From Campylobacter pinnipediorum subsp. caledonicus (GTDB taxonomy: Bacteria > Campylobacterota > Campylobacteria > Campylobacterales > Campylobacteraceae): a DNA stretch of 64,000 nucleotides. Positions 49,099-58,335 of this stretch are shown one piece after another. The notes under the pieces were generated by a model. It worked only from the letters and a program-made list of their open reading frames with translations. It did no database searches and had not been told where the DNA came from. The stretch covers positions 744,001 through 808,000 of the forward strand of contig NZ_CP017258.1 of assembly GCF_002022005.1 (NCBI RefSeq), written 5' to 3'. Made by a program: the position numbers and the translations under genes. Position 1 is the first letter of the stretch. Each line of letters starts with the position of its first letter.

Positions 49099-50270
49099 AT
49101 ATACACGAGTATCAATCAAAAAAGATCTTGAAAGATTTTGGTGTCAATGTTATGCAAGGCATTGTTGTAAGTAACAAAGAGGATATAGATAACGCCTTAG
49201 ATGAACTTGGTGGAGATACATTTGCTGTTAAATCTCAAATACACGCTGGTGGAAGAGCTATTGGGGGTGGTGTTAAGATATCTAAAAATAAGAGTGAAGC
49301 AAATAAATTTGCAAGTGAAATGCTTGGTAGCTACCTAGTAACCCCACAAACTCCAAAAGATGGAATTTTAGTAAACAAAGTTTATATAGAAAAGGCTCTT
49401 AAGTTTAAAAAAGAGTTTTATTTGTGCTTTACTTTTGATAGGATAAATGAAAACATAAGCTTGATAGTCTCAAAAGATGGTGGTGTTAGTATAGAAGAAA
49501 CAGCAAAAACTAATCCTGAGCTTATTAAAAGATTAGGCATTGATTTTCAGACTGGTTTGTGTGGATTTCATATTCAGGAATTTTTACAATTTTTAGGATT
49601 TGATAAAGACCTTGGTGTAAAATTTGGAAAATTATTAAAATCTTTGTATGAAATTTATATACAAAAAGAGGCTATTTTGGTGGAGATAAATCCACTTGTT
49701 ATAAGTGATGATGATGAATTTTATGCTCTTGATGCAAAACTTAGCTTTGATGATAGTGCATTGTTTAGACATAAAGATATAGCTGAGTTAGATGATTTAA
49801 CTCAGACAAATGAGAATGAAAATCAGGCAAAAGCTTTAAATTTGAGTTATATTAAATTAGATGGAAATGTTGGCTGTGTTGTAAATGGAGCTGGTTTGGC
49901 TATGGCTACTATGGATATCATAAAAGACCTTGGCGGTTCTGCTGCAAATTTCTTAGATGTTGGCGGAAGTGCAAATGAAGATGGAGTTTCAAAGGCTTTT
50001 GAACTCATACTAAGAGACAAAAATGTAAAAGTTATATTTGTTAATATCTTTGGTGGAATAGTCCGTTGTGATATTATTGCACATGGAATTTGTGAGGCAT
50101 GTAAACGCTTAACACTCAATGTTTCTGTTGTTATAAGACTTGATGGAACAAATTCAAAAGAAGCTATAGAAATTTTAAAACAATCAGGACTTAGTGGAAT
50201 TTATGCTAGTTCAAATCTTTATGATGGTGCTAAAATGGCTGTTGAGATAGCAAAAAAGGGTGAGATATGA
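49095..50270 (+). CDS. sucC: Succinyl-CoA synthetase beta subunit
   Basis: The 391-residue ATP-grasp subunit. MNIHEYQSKKILKDFGV, VKSQIHAGGRAIGGGV, VEINPLV and DVGGSANEDGVSKAFELI with FVNIFGGIVRCD are family markers. With SucD it interconverts succinyl-CoA and succinate with ATP formation. It overlaps mdh and sucD by four bases each. Confidence 0.95.
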   Translation: MNIHEYQSKKILKDFGVNVMQGIVVSNKEDIDNALDELGGDTFAVKSQIHAGGRAIGGGVKISKNKSEANKFASEMLGSYLVTPQTPKDGILVNKVYIEKALKFKKEFYLCFTFDRINENISLIVSKDGGVSIEETAKTNPELIKRLGIDFQTGLCGFHIQEFLQFLGFDKDLGVKFGKLLKSLYEIYIQKEAILVEINPLVISDDDEFYALDAKLSFDDSALFRHKDIAELDDLTQTNENENQAKALNLSYIKLDGNVGCVVNGAGLAMATMDIIKDLGGSAANFLDVGGSANEDGVSKAFELILRDKNVKVIFVNIFGGIVRCDIIAHGICEACKRLTLNVSVVIRLDGTNSKEAIEILKQSGLSGIYASSNLYDGAKMAVEIAKKGEI

Positions 50271-51142
50271 GCATACTTGTTGATAAAAATACAAAAGTCA
50301 TAGTCCAAGGCATAACCGGTAAACAAGGTAGTTTTCATACTCAAAAATGTCTAGAGTATGGCACAAATATCGTAGCCGGTGTTACTCCATTTAAAGGTGG
50401 CACAAAGCATCTTGGTGTTGATATATTTAATAGTGTAAAAGAGGCTGTTTGTATGACTGGTGCTGATACAAGTATGATTTTTGTTCCAGCTGCTTTTACA
50501 AAAGATGCTATATTAGAAGCTGCATTAGCTGGGATAAAACTATGTGTTGTAATTACTGAACATATTCCTATTTTGGATATGCTTAAAGTAAAAGAGATAT
50601 CTAAAAAATATAATATGCGTATAATAGGTCCTAACTGTCCTGGTATAATTAGTGCTGATGAATGTAAGCTTGGTATAATGCCATCTGAAATTTTTACAAA
50701 ATCTAATAAAAATATAGGCATAATTTCAAAATCAGGAACTTTGACATATGAGGCGGCAAATCAAATTTTAACTCAAGGATATGGTATATCAAGTGCTATT
50801 GGTATTGGTGGAGATGCTATTATAGGGACTGGTTATGATGAGCTATTGTTAGAGTTTGAAAAAGATGAAGATACTCTTGCTATTGTTATGATAGGCGAGA
50901 TAGGTGGAGAGCTTGAGATAAAAGCTAGTGAGATTATAAAAACAAAGATCACAAAACCTGTCGTTGCTTTTATAGCCGGAGCTAGCGCACCAAAAGGTAG
51001 AAAAATGGGACATGCTGGAGCTATTATAAACTCAAACAATGCAAGTGCTGATTCCAAGATGAAGGCTTTAAGTGAAGCCGGCGCTTATGTAGTCTCAAAT
51101 CCGGCGGATATCGGTAAAAAAGTAAAAGAGATAATAGGATAA
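50267..51142 (+). CDS. sucD: Succinyl-CoA synthetase alpha subunit
   Basis: A 291-residue subunit that binds CoA and carries the phosphohistidine. It shows VQGITGKQGSFHTQ, the CoA-binding PFKGGTKHLG, IGPNCPGIISADECKLGIMP and the phosphorylated His in MGHAGAIINS. It is the last gene of this cluster: the valS promoter follows 10 bases after the stop. The oor genes that follow sucD in C. jejuni are not here. Confidence 0.95.
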   Translation: MSILVDKNTKVIVQGITGKQGSFHTQKCLEYGTNIVAGVTPFKGGTKHLGVDIFNSVKEAVCMTGADTSMIFVPAAFTKDAILEAALAGIKLCVVITEHIPILDMLKVKEISKKYNMRIIGPNCPGIISADECKLGIMPSEIFTKSNKNIGIISKSGTLTYEAANQILTQGYGISSAIGIGGDAIIGTGYDELLLEFEKDEDTLAIVMIGEIGGELEIKASEIIKTKITKPVVAFIAGASAPKGRKMGHAGAIINSNNASADSKMKALSEAGAYVVSNPADIGKKVKEIIG

Positions 51143-51152
51143 TCTTGCTAAA

Positions 51153-51158
51153 TATAAT
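51153..51158 (+). promoter_or_regulatory. Putative -10 element for valS-metN-metI
   Basis: TATAAT 33 bases before the valS TTG start, in TTGCTAAATATAATTAA; followed by an AAAAAGGA ribosome-binding site. Confidence 0.5.
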
Positions 51159-51190
51159 TAATATATAAATTTGATAAAAAAGGAACTAAA

Positions 51191-53815
51191 TTGGCTGATT
51201 TTTATAACCCAAAAGATGTTGAGGAAGAATTTTACAAAATATGCGAAGAGCGTGGATATTTTGAAATTGATGGAAATAAAGAGATTCAACAAAAGGATAA
51301 AACTTTTTGTATTATGATGCCACCTCCTAATGTTACAGGTGTTTTACATATAGGGCATGCTTTGACATTTACTTTACAAGATATTATGACAAGATATAAA
51401 AGAATGGATGGCTATAAGACTTTATGGCAACCAGGACTCGATCATGCTGGTATAGCAACTCAAAATGTTGTAGAAAAACAACTTTTAGCACAAGGTATAA
51501 AAAAAGAAGAACTTGGTCGTGATGAATTTGTAAAAAAAGTTTGGGAATGGAAAGAAAAAAGTGGCGGAACCATAGTATATCAAATGCGTCGTCTTGGTAT
51601 AACTCCAGCTTGGAGTAGAGAGCGTTTTACTATGGATGAAGGACTTAAAAAAGCTGTAAAAAAAGCCTTTGTAAATTTATACGAAAAAGGACTTATAGTT
51701 AGAGATAACTATATGGTAAATTGGTGTACTCATGATGGTGCTTTAAGTGATGTTGAGGTTGAACATAAAGAAAATAAAGGAAAATTGTATCATATAAGAT
51801 ACTATCTAAAAGATAGTGATAAATACATAGTTGTTGCCACAACTCGTCCAGAAACATACTTTGGGGACACAGCTGTTATGGTAAATCCAAACGATGATAG
51901 ATATAAACACCTTATAGGTAAAAGTGTTGTGCTTCCTATAATAAATCGTGAGATAAAAATCATAGCAGATGAGCATGTTGATGTTGATTTTGGAACCGGT
52001 TTGGTTAAGGTTACACCAGCTCACGATGTAAATGACTATGAAGTTGGCAAAAGACATAATTTAGATTTTATTACGGTTTTTGATGAAAACGGTATCTTAA
52101 ATGAGTATTGTGATAAATTCGCTGGACTTGAAAGACTTGAAGCTAGAGATGTTATTGTTTCAGAACTTGATAAGCTTGGATATGTTGAAAAGATAGAGGA
52201 TTATGAAAATCAAGTAGGCTATTGTTATCGTTGTAAAAATATTGTAGAACCATATATATCAAAGCAGTGGTTTGTAAAAAAAGAGATAGCTGATGAGGCT
52301 ATTAAAAAAGTTAATGATGGTGGTGTTGATTTTTATCCATCTCATTGGATAAATAGCTTTAATGCATGGATGAGAGAGTTGAAAGATTGGTGTATATCTC
52401 GTCAGTTATGGTGGGGTCATCAGATACCGGTTTTTTATTGTGATGATTGTTCTCATGAATGGGCTAGTGAAGAAGACAAACCTGAAAAATGTCCAAAATG
52501 CGGAAGCAAAAATTTCCATCAAGATCCAGATGTTTTAGATACTTGGTTTTCAAGTGGACTTTGGCCTATATCTACTCTTGGTTGGGGTAATGATGATGAG
52601 CTAAAAAATATAAAATGGTTTGAGAATGATATCAAGGAATTTTATCCAAATACTATGCTTATTACTGGATTTGATATATTGTTTTTCTGGGTTGCTAGAA
52701 TGATGTTTCAAAGTGAAAATGCAGTTAGTGAACTTCCATTTAAAGATGTCTATTTACATGCTTTAGTTAAAGATAAAGATGGCAAAAAGATGAGTAAAAG
52801 TAGTGGTAATGTTATAGACCCTATTGATAAAATAGATGAGTATAGTGCTGATATACTTCGTTTTACTCTTACACTTTTGGCTGTTCAAGGCAGAGATATA
52901 AGGATGAGTGAAGAAAAAATGATTTTGGTTAGAAACTTCACAAATAAATTATATAATGCAAGTAAATATCTTTTATTAAATGAGTCTAAATTTGAAAATT
53001 TAAGTGATATAAAAATAAAAACACAGCTTGGTAGGTTTATGCTAAGTAGGTTTAATGATTGTGTCAAAGATGTTAGAGAAAATTTAGAGTCTTATAGGTT
53101 TAATGATGCTGCAAATGCTCTTTATAAGTTTTTGTGGGATGAGTTTTGTGACTGGGGTATAGAGCTTAGTAAGGCCGATAAGAGTAGTATTGGTGAATTG
53201 GGGGCTATATTTAAAGAGGCTTTAAAAACTCTTAGTCCATTTATGCCTTTTATTAGCGAATACTTATTTCACGAATTAAGTGCTACAAACTTAAAAGAAT
53301 CAAAATCTATTATGGTTAAACCATATCCAAATAATATTAAGCGCGATTTTGAAATAGAGAGAAAATTTGGACTCATTATAGAAGCGATAATAAGCATTCG
53401 CCGTGCAAAAGCTAGTGTTGAACTTGGAAATTCAAAGGTGGCAAAAGCATATATAAAACTTAATAAAAATAGCGATGATATAAGTGATTATATAAATTAT
53501 ATTAAGTTATTGGCAAAATCAGAAGAAGTTTTATTTTGCAGTGATAACCAAGAAAAATCAGTAAGAGATGTTAGTGAAAATTTGGAGTGTTTTGTTCCTC
53601 TTGTTGGTATTGATATGAGTGCTATGATAAATAGATTAAATCAACAAAAAAATAAGCTTGAAAAAGAGATAGTAAAACTATCAAATATGTTAAATAATGA
53701 GAAATTTATAGCAAGTGCACCTGAGAATGTTGTAAAAACAAACAAAGATGCATTACAAAGTGCAACAGATAAATTTAACAAAATAGAAGAAGAATTAAAA
53801 AATTTACAAGGTTAA
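51191..53815 (+). CDS. valS: Valyl-tRNA synthetase
   Basis: An 874-residue class I synthetase. HIGH-type motif HIGHALT (~56-62), the CP1 editing domain with [16 protein letters not shown], the zinc-like knuckle CDDC...CPKCG (~418-440), KMSKSSGNV (KMSKS) and a C-terminal coiled coil ([20 protein letters not shown]) are all present. The start is TTG 51191. valS followed by metN is also found in C. jejuni. Confidence 0.96.
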   Translation: MADFYNPKDVEEEFYKICEERGYFEIDGNKEIQQKDKTFCIMMPPPNVTGVLHIGHALTFTLQDIMTRYKRMDGYKTLWQPGLDHAGIATQNVVEKQLLAQGIKKEELGRDEFVKKVWEWKEKSGGTIVYQMRRLGITPAWSRERFTMDEGLKKAVKKAFVNLYEKGLIVRDNYMVNWCTHDGALSDVEVEHKENKGKLYHIRYYLKDSDKYIVVATTRPETYFGDTAVMVNPNDDRYKHLIGKSVVLPIINREIKIIADEHVDVDFGTGLVKVTPAHDVNDYEVGKRHNLDFITVFDENGILNEYCDKFAGLERLEARDVIVSELDKLGYVEKIEDYENQVGYCYRCKNIVEPYISKQWFVKKEIADEAIKKVNDGGVDFYPSHWINSFNAWMRELKDWCISRQLWWGHQIPVFYCDDCSHEWASEEDKPEKCPKCGSKNFHQDPDVLDTWFSSGLWPISTLGWGNDDELKNIKWFENDIKEFYPNTMLITGFDILFFWVARMMFQSENAVSELPFKDVYLHALVKDKDGKKMSKSSGNVIDPIDKIDEYSADILRFTLTLLAVQGRDIRMSEEKMILVRNFTNKLYNASKYLLLNESKFENLSDIKIKTQLGRFMLSRFNDCVKDVRENLESYRFNDAANALYKFLWDEFCDWGIELSKADKSSIGELGAIFKEALKTLSPFMPFISEYLFHELSATNLKESKSIMVKPYPNNIKRDFEIERKFGLIIEAIISIRRAKASVELGNSKVAKAYIKLNKNSDDISDYINYIKLLAKSEEVLFCSDNQEKSVRDVSENLECFVPLVGIDMSAMINRLNQQKNKLEKEIVKLSNMLNNEKFIASAPENVVKTNKDALQSATDKFNKIEEELKNLQG

Positions 53816-53819
53816 TGAA

Positions 53820-54776
53820 TTGATAAAAATCAATAATTTAAAAAAATATTATGGTAAGACTTTAATTATAGATGATGTCTCTTTTGATGTCAAAAAAGGT
53901 GAAATTTTTGCGATAGTAGGTCATAGTGGGGCTGGTAAATCAACTCTCTTGCGTTGTATTAATGGTCTTGAAGATTATGCTGATGGAAGTTTGAAAGTTT
54001 TTGATAAAGAGATTAAACAATTAAACCAAGAAGAGCTTAGACATTTTAGAAAAGATGTCGGTATGATATTTCAGCATTTTGCTTTGATGAGCCGTAAAAA
54101 TGTTTTTGAAAATGTTGCAACCCCACTTAGATTTTGGGGATATAAGGATGATTATATAAACTCAAAAGTAAATGAGCTTTTAAGTCTTGTTGGGCTTGAA
54201 AACAAAAAGAATGCTTTTCCAAATTCTTTAAGCGGTGGTCAAAAACAGCGTGTTGCTATAGCTAGAGCTTTGGCGTTAAATCCAAAGGTTTTGCTTAGCG
54301 ATGAAGCTACATCGGCACTTGACCCAAATACAACAAAATCTATTTTAGAGCTTTTGAAAAAGATAAATTTAGAGCTAGGTATAAGTATTGTTTTGGTTAC
54401 TCATGAAATGGAAGTTGTGAAAAGCATAGCGAGTAGGGCGATACTGCTTGAACATGGAAAAATTATCGGCTCAGGTCTTATAGAGGAGCTTTTCTTAAAA
54501 CCTGATGCTAAAATGAAAGAGTTTTTAGGTGAAGAGGAGATACTTCCAGAAAGTGGTGTAAATATAAGGTTGTTTTTCCCAAAAGAGGTTGCTCAAAGTA
54601 GTTTGATTACAAATATGGCAAGAACTCTTGATATTGATTTTAATATAGTTTGGGGAAAGCTTGAAAAACTAAACGAAAATGTTCTTGGTAGTTTGGTTAT
54701 AAATATAAAAGAAAGCGATAAAGACCAAGTTATTGATTATATATCAAAAAGTGGTGTTTTATGGGAGGTAGCTTAA
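53820..54776 (+). CDS. metN: Methionine ABC transporter ATP-binding protein
   Basis: A 318-residue ABC ATPase with Walker [10 protein letters not shown], signature LSGGQKQR, a Walker B variant [13 protein letters not shown] (Ser before Asp, as in MetN) and VTHEMEVV. The C-terminal ~75 residues form the NIL domain ([20 protein letters not shown]), which in MetN binds methionine and inhibits transport. Start TTG 53820, four bases after valS. With MetI and MetQ it imports methionine. Confidence 0.93.
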   Translation: MIKINNLKKYYGKTLIIDDVSFDVKKGEIFAIVGHSGAGKSTLLRCINGLEDYADGSLKVFDKEIKQLNQEELRHFRKDVGMIFQHFALMSRKNVFENVATPLRFWGYKDDYINSKVNELLSLVGLENKKNAFPNSLSGGQKQRVAIARALALNPKVLLSDEATSALDPNTTKSILELLKKINLELGISIVLVTHEMEVVKSIASRAILLEHGKIIGSGLIEELFLKPDAKMKEFLGEEEILPESGVNIRLFFPKEVAQSSLITNMARTLDIDFNIVWGKLEKLNENVLGSLVINIKESDKDQVIDYISKSGVLWEVA

Positions 54777-55450
54777 TGTTTGGTATAGATTTTTCAAAAT
54801 TTCCTGATATATTTGTCAAAATTTTACTCCCAGCTATAAATGAAACACTTTATATGAGCCTTGTTTCAACTATACTTGCATTTGCAATAGGCTTAATTCC
54901 AGCTGTATTGCTTATAATATCAAGTAAAGATGGACTAAAACCAAATCCTAAATTGTATTTTATTCTAGATGCTTTGATAAATACACTAAGAAGTTTTCCT
55001 TTTATTATTTTAATAATAGTCTTAATACCTATCACTAGAATGATAGTTGGCACTAGTATAGGAACTACTGCAACTATAGTCCCGCTTACAATAGGTGCAG
55101 CACCATTTGTTGCTAGACTGATTGAAAGTGCCTTTAAAGAGGTTGATAACGGCATTATAGAGGCGGCAAAGAGTTTTGGTGCTTCAAAATTTCAAATAAT
55201 TTTTAGAATAATGCTAGTTGAATCACTACCTAGTATAATCTCAGCTTTGACACTAACGCTTATAGTAAATATAGGTTTTTCTGCTATGGCTGGTGCTGTT
55301 GGCGGCGGCGGTCTTGGTGCTGTTGCTATAAACTATGGTTATCAAAGATTTAGACCAGATATTATGCTTTATACTGTTGTTATTCTTGTGATAATGGTTC
55401 ATATCTTTCAAATCATAGGAGATTTTTTATACAAAATTACAAAAAAGTAG
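54776..55450 (+). CDS. metI: Methionine ABC transporter permease
   Basis: A ~224-residue five-helix permease of the MetI type. It has NTLRSFPFIILIIVLIPIT and the ATPase-docking loop GIIEAAKSFGASKFQIIFRI. The frame extends to ATG 54761, but GGAGG (54764-54768) is properly spaced for ATG 54776, which overlaps the metN stop by one base. Its own stop codon lies inside a palindromic terminator, separating it from metQ. Confidence 0.92.
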   Translation: MFGIDFSKFPDIFVKILLPAINETLYMSLVSTILAFAIGLIPAVLLIISSKDGLKPNPKLYFILDALINTLRSFPFIILIIVLIPITRMIVGTSIGTTATIVPLTIGAAPFVARLIESAFKEVDNGIIEAAKSFGASKFQIIFRIMLVESLPSIISALTLTLIVNIGFSAMAGAVGGGGLGAVAINYGYQRFRPDIMLYTVVILVIMVHIFQIIGDFLYKITKK

Positions 55451-55468
55451 TAATATATTACTACTTTT
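55443..55468 (+). terminator. Palindromic terminator overlapping the metI stop
   Basis: A perfect 26-bp palindrome (AAAAGTAGTAATA and its inverse) spans 55443-55468 and includes the metI TAG. ATCTTTTTTT follows, giving a typical U-run. It separates valS-metNI from the metQ leader. Confidence 0.75.
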
Positions 55469-55532
55469 ATCTTTTTTTAAATATTTTTTTCTTAAAATTG
55501 AAAGATTATTTTATTAAAATAAAGGTTAAGAC

Positions 55533-55589
55533 ATGAAAACAGATATGTGCGAAATGTATAGCTTTAAGATTGAGTTGTCGTTAGACTAA
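55533..55589 (+). CDS. Candidate 18-residue Met/Cys-rich leader peptide of metQ
   Basis: ATG 55533 opens an 18-codon frame, MKTDMCEMYSFKIELSLD, with AAAGG seven bases upstream. Three Met and one Cys fall in the first eight residues, in front of a methionine-transport gene. Twelve bases after its stop begins a large hairpin. The gap otherwise has no gene. It fits a leader peptide sensing charged tRNA-Met or tRNA-Cys, but a random short ORF cannot be excluded. No clear -10 box is visible just upstream; transcription might read through from metI. Confidence 0.45.
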   Translation: MKTDMCEMYSFKIELSLD

Positions 55590-55601
55590 AAGACTAGGTG
55601 C

Positions 55602-55653
55602 GAATTTCTTTTTAAGTGCTTAGTCGTTTTGCTAAACACTTAAAAAGAAATTC
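55602..55653 (+). promoter_or_regulatory. Large near-perfect hairpin in the metQ leader
   Basis: A 17-bp arm (55602-55618) is perfectly inverted at 55637-55653. After one C-A mismatch, TTAG (55620-55623) pairs with CTAA (55632-55635), leaving loop TCGTTTTG. The arm AAAAGACTA (55588-55596) can pair instead with TAGTC-G-TTTT (55621-55630, one bulged G), so two structures compete. No U-run follows directly. TGTTATATT just 3' of it could also be an extended -10 for metQ. Confidence 0.65.
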
Positions 55654-55678
55654 TGTTATATTATATACATATGACTCT

Positions 55679-55726
55679 TTATCCTTTTTATGTGTTTGGT
55701 TTATATAAATATATAAAAAAGGATAA
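55679..55726 (+). promoter_or_regulatory. Hairpin masking the metQ ribosome-binding site
   Basis: TTATCCTTTTT (55679-55689) is complementary over 11 bp to AAAAAGGATAA (55716-55726), which contains the AAGGA site of metQ; the loop is 26 bases. Formation would hide the site and lower translation. Confidence 0.5.
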
Positions 55727-55729
55727 AAA

Positions 55730-56503
55730 ATGAAAAAAATACTTATATCTTCTTTGGTTGCTTTAGGCTTATCTTTGTTTGCTAATGCTGATGAAAAAAT
55801 AATAATCGGAGCTACTTCTGTTCCTCATGCTGAAATTTTAGAAGCTGTAAAACCTGTTTTAAAAAAATCTGGTTATGATTTAGAAATAAAAGAATTCTTT
55901 GATTATAGTTTGCCAAATTTAGCTCTTGAAGATGAGGATTTGGATGCTAATTATTTTCAGCACATACCTTATCTAACAGAGTTTAATAAAAATAAAGGCA
56001 CTCATCTTGTTACAACTGTAGCTGTTCATATAGAGCCACTTGGAATTTATTCTAAAAAAGTAAAAAGTCTTGATGAGCTAAAAGATGGAGATAGTGTTGC
56101 TATACCAAATGATCCAACAAATGAAGATCGCGCTCTTAATATCTTAGCAAAGGCGGGGCTTATAAAGCTAAATGATGAACCTTTAAAAACTTTAATAGAT
56201 ATAATAGAAAATCCCAAAAATTTAAATTTTGTTGAGATAGAAGCTGCTCAAATTCCTCGTTCTTTAGATGATATTACTTTAACAGCTATAAATACAAACT
56301 ATGCGCTAAGTGCAAATTTAAATCCACTAAAAGATTCTATTTTGCTTGAAGATAAAGATAGCCCTTATGTAAACTATATAGTTGTAAAAGAGGGTCACGA
56401 AAATGATAAAAAGATAAAGGCTCTTAACGATGCTGTAACATCAGAAGATGTTAAGAAATTTATCATAGAAAAATATCAAGGTGCTGTTTTACCAGCTTTT
56501 TAA
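55730..56503 (+). CDS. metQ: Methionine-binding periplasmic protein MetQ
   Basis: A 257-residue NlpA/MetQ-family receptor. The N-terminal signal MKKILISSLVALGLSLFANA is cleaved before DEKI and has no lipobox Cys, so the protein is soluble in the periplasm rather than a lipoprotein. Family segments are IIGATSVPHAEILEAVKP, FQHIPYLTEFNKNKG, IPNDPTNEDRALNILAKAGLI and AQIPRSLDDI. It supplies methionine to MetNI encoded just upstream, but sits behind a terminator and its own structured leader, which would allow separate control. Confidence 0.93.
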   Translation: MKKILISSLVALGLSLFANADEKIIIGATSVPHAEILEAVKPVLKKSGYDLEIKEFFDYSLPNLALEDEDLDANYFQHIPYLTEFNKNKGTHLVTTVAVHIEPLGIYSKKVKSLDELKDGDSVAIPNDPTNEDRALNILAKAGLIKLNDEPLKTLIDIIENPKNLNFVEIEAAQIPRSLDDITLTAINTNYALSANLNPLKDSILLEDKDSPYVNYIVVKEGHENDKKIKALNDAVTSEDVKKFIIEKYQGAVLPAF

Positions 56504-56509
56504 TTTTTA

Positions 56510-56537
56510 TTAGGTGTGATGAGTTTCATCCACCTAA
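56510..56537 (+). terminator. Hairpin after metQ
   Basis: TTAGGTG (56510-56516) and GATGA (56518-56522) pair with TCATC (56526-56530) and CACCTAA (56531-56537), with one bulged T. No clear U-run follows, so it is a weaker terminator. Confidence 0.5.
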
Positions 56538-56555
56538 ATATATCCTAGGGCAATT

Positions 56556-57188
56556 ATGATTATTTATCCATTTATTACTTTGATTATAGTTCATTTTATG
56601 GCTTTACTTATGCCTGGTCCTGATTTTTTTATTGTTACAAGAACTGCTTTAGCTCATGGTTATAAACAAAGCTTATTTGTCTCTTTAGGTGTTGGGACAG
56701 GTGCTATTTTATGGAGTATTTTAAGTTTAGTTGGTCTAAAAACGATTTTTGATATCTACCCATTTTTTCAGATATTAATTATGATTTGTGGTGCTTTTTA
56801 TCTTTTTTATATATCTTTTTCTATTTTAAAATCAATGATAGTTAAAATTGATTTTACATCACAAAATTTATCAAATCATTATAGTCTATTTTATTTTTAC
56901 AAAAAAGGATTTTTTACAAATATAACAAACCCAAAAGTTATTTTGTATTTTTCTAGTATTTTTTCTTCTTTTATGGATAATTTTAAATCCAGCACAAGTT
57001 TAATTATAGTCTTTTTGATTATAAGTTTTGAAACTACTTTATTTTTTATAGTACTTGCTAGATTATTTTCAAAACATAGTTTTAGGGATATGTTTTTTAA
57101 AAAGCATAAGATTATAGATACATTTTGTGCTTTGATTTTTATGATATTTGCTGTTTCTATTATTTATGAAGTTTTAGTTAGGATTTAA
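56556..57188 (+). CDS. LysE/RhtB-family amino-acid exporter
   Basis: A 210-residue membrane protein with about six hydrophobic segments and the family opening ALLMPGPDFFIVTRTALAHGYKQ and later TNITNPKVILYFSS. LysE/RhtB proteins export amino acids such as lysine, threonine or homoserine lactone. The substrate is not evident. It is two bases from the DedA-family gene and may be co-transcribed. Confidence 0.88.
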   Translation: MIIYPFITLIIVHFMALLMPGPDFFIVTRTALAHGYKQSLFVSLGVGTGAILWSILSLVGLKTIFDIYPFFQILIMICGAFYLFYISFSILKSMIVKIDFTSQNLSNHYSLFYFYKKGFFTNITNPKVILYFSSIFSSFMDNFKSSTSLIIVFLIISFETTLFFIVLARLFSKHSFRDMFFKKHKIIDTFCALIFMIFAVSIIYEVLVRI

Positions 57189-57190
57189 TT

Positions 57191-57781
57191 TTGTTTATTG
57201 ATATTGTAAATTTTATAGTAAATCAAGTAAGGGATTGGGGTTATTTTGGTATATTTTTTCTTATGTTTTTGGAAAGTTCATTTTTTCCGTTTCCTAGTGA
57301 AATTGTTATGATACCAGCTGGATATTTAGCTGGTAAAAATGAGATTAATTTTTGCGCTTCTTTTTTGGTAGGAACTACTGGTTCGTTGCTCGGGGCATTA
57401 TTTAACTATTATTTATGTTATTTTTTTGGAAGAAGATTGATTTATAAGTATGCTGGCTATATTGGTTTGAACCAAAATAAATTAGATAAATTTCAAGATT
57501 TTTTTAATAAACACGGAGAAATTTCTACTTTTAATTCAAGATTGCTTCCTGGCATTAGACAATACATTAGTTTGCCTGCTGGTTTTGCTAAAATGAATAT
57601 ATTTAAATTTTCACTATATACAACGCTGGGTGCTGGAATTTGGGTATTTATTCTTTTGATGTTGGGATATTTTTTTGGCTCAAATCCATCAAAAGAGTAT
57701 ATGTATATAGTTAGTTTTGTTCTTTTTAGCGTTGTTTTGATTATAAGTTTGGTTTATATTGCAAAGATAAGAAAAAAATAA
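57191..57781 (+). CDS. DedA family membrane protein
   Basis: A 196-residue DedA/SNARE-associated protein with the signatures ESSFFPFPSEIVMIPAGYLA, GALFNYYLCYFFGRR, FNSRLLPGIRQYISLPAGFAKM. Bacterial DedA proteins act as lipid (undecaprenyl-phosphate or phospholipid) flippases and affect proton-motive force. The start TTG 57191 lies two bases after the LysE stop. It converges with the hotdog gene, the stops being adjacent. Confidence 0.9.
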   Translation: MFIDIVNFIVNQVRDWGYFGIFFLMFLESSFFPFPSEIVMIPAGYLAGKNEINFCASFLVGTTGSLLGALFNYYLCYFFGRRLIYKYAGYIGLNQNKLDKFQDFFNKHGEISTFNSRLLPGIRQYISLPAGFAKMNIFKFSLYTTLGAGIWVFILLMLGYFFGSNPSKEYMYIVSFVLFSVVLIISLVYIAKIRKK

Positions 57782-58324
57782 TTAATTTTTTTCTTTTTCC
57801 TGTTCTTTTTCCTGTTCTTTTTCCTTCGCTCTTCTTATGGCTCCCTCTTTTTGTATATTTTTTTGTTGTGCTAAAAATACATGCTCTTCTAAAACAACTG
57901 CTTGAAATGTTCCTTCAAATACCTTAATTTCTCTTACTTTTCCAGTTACTCTTACATCTCTTTTTCTTGATTCATCAAAATATGCCTGAGCCTCAAACTC
58001 AACTATATCGCCAAGTCTTACTGGGCCAAAGAAATTTATTCTAGCACTTATGCTTACACAATATTCTTCATTTATTGAAGTTAGTGCTGCATAATTTGCT
58101 GCTGAAAAAACAAAACCGCTATGTATCAATCCTTCATTATCGCTAACCATCTCTTCTATTGTAAAAAGCTTTGTTTTTGCATAGCTTTTTTTTAATTCTG
58201 TAACAACTCCTGAGAGATTTAGTTTTATTGCGCTTGATGTTTTTAGTTCATTTCTAAATGGGTTTTCTTCTTCAGGGAGTATAATTCCATCTGAGTTATT
58301 TTCAAATATATTTTCATCAGACAT
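57782..58324 (-). CDS. Hotdog-fold protein, Cj0977-like
   Basis: A 180-residue hotdog-fold protein. The N-terminal arm is acidic (NIFENNSDGIILPEEENPF). The core ~30-145 has a hotdog helix GLIHSGFVFSAANYAALTS followed by ARINFFGPVRLGDIVEFEA strands. The position next to cmoB and the N terminus match C. jejuni Cj0977, a sigma28-controlled protein needed for invasion, known to have the hotdog fold but no clear thioesterase activity. The C-terminal tail is made of KEQE repeats from a 12-base tandem repeat. It starts 11 bases after cmoB. Confidence 0.82.
   Translation of the reverse strand: MSDENIFENNSDGIILPEEENPFRNELKTSSAIKLNLSGVVTELKKSYAKTKLFTIEEMVSDNEGLIHSGFVFSAANYAALTSINEEYCVSISARINFFGPVRLGDIVEFEAQAYFDESRKRDVRVTGKVREIKVFEGTFQAVVLEEHVFLAQQKNIQKEGAIRRAKEKEQEKEQEKEKN
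57791..57825. repeat. 12-bp tandem repeat in the hotdog gene 3' end
   Basis: TTCTTTTTCCTG is repeated at 57791, 57803 and (11 of 12 bases) 57815. On the coding strand it encodes a repeating Lys-Glu-Gln-Glu tail. The period is a multiple of three, so copy changes would keep frame. Confidence 0.85.
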
Positions 58325-58335
58325 TGTATTACCTT

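Noticed and set aside
55602-55653. metQ-leader hairpin as a miniature transposable element
   Set aside because: The arms abut a short loop, no flanking target duplication is visible and no second copy was noticed in the window.
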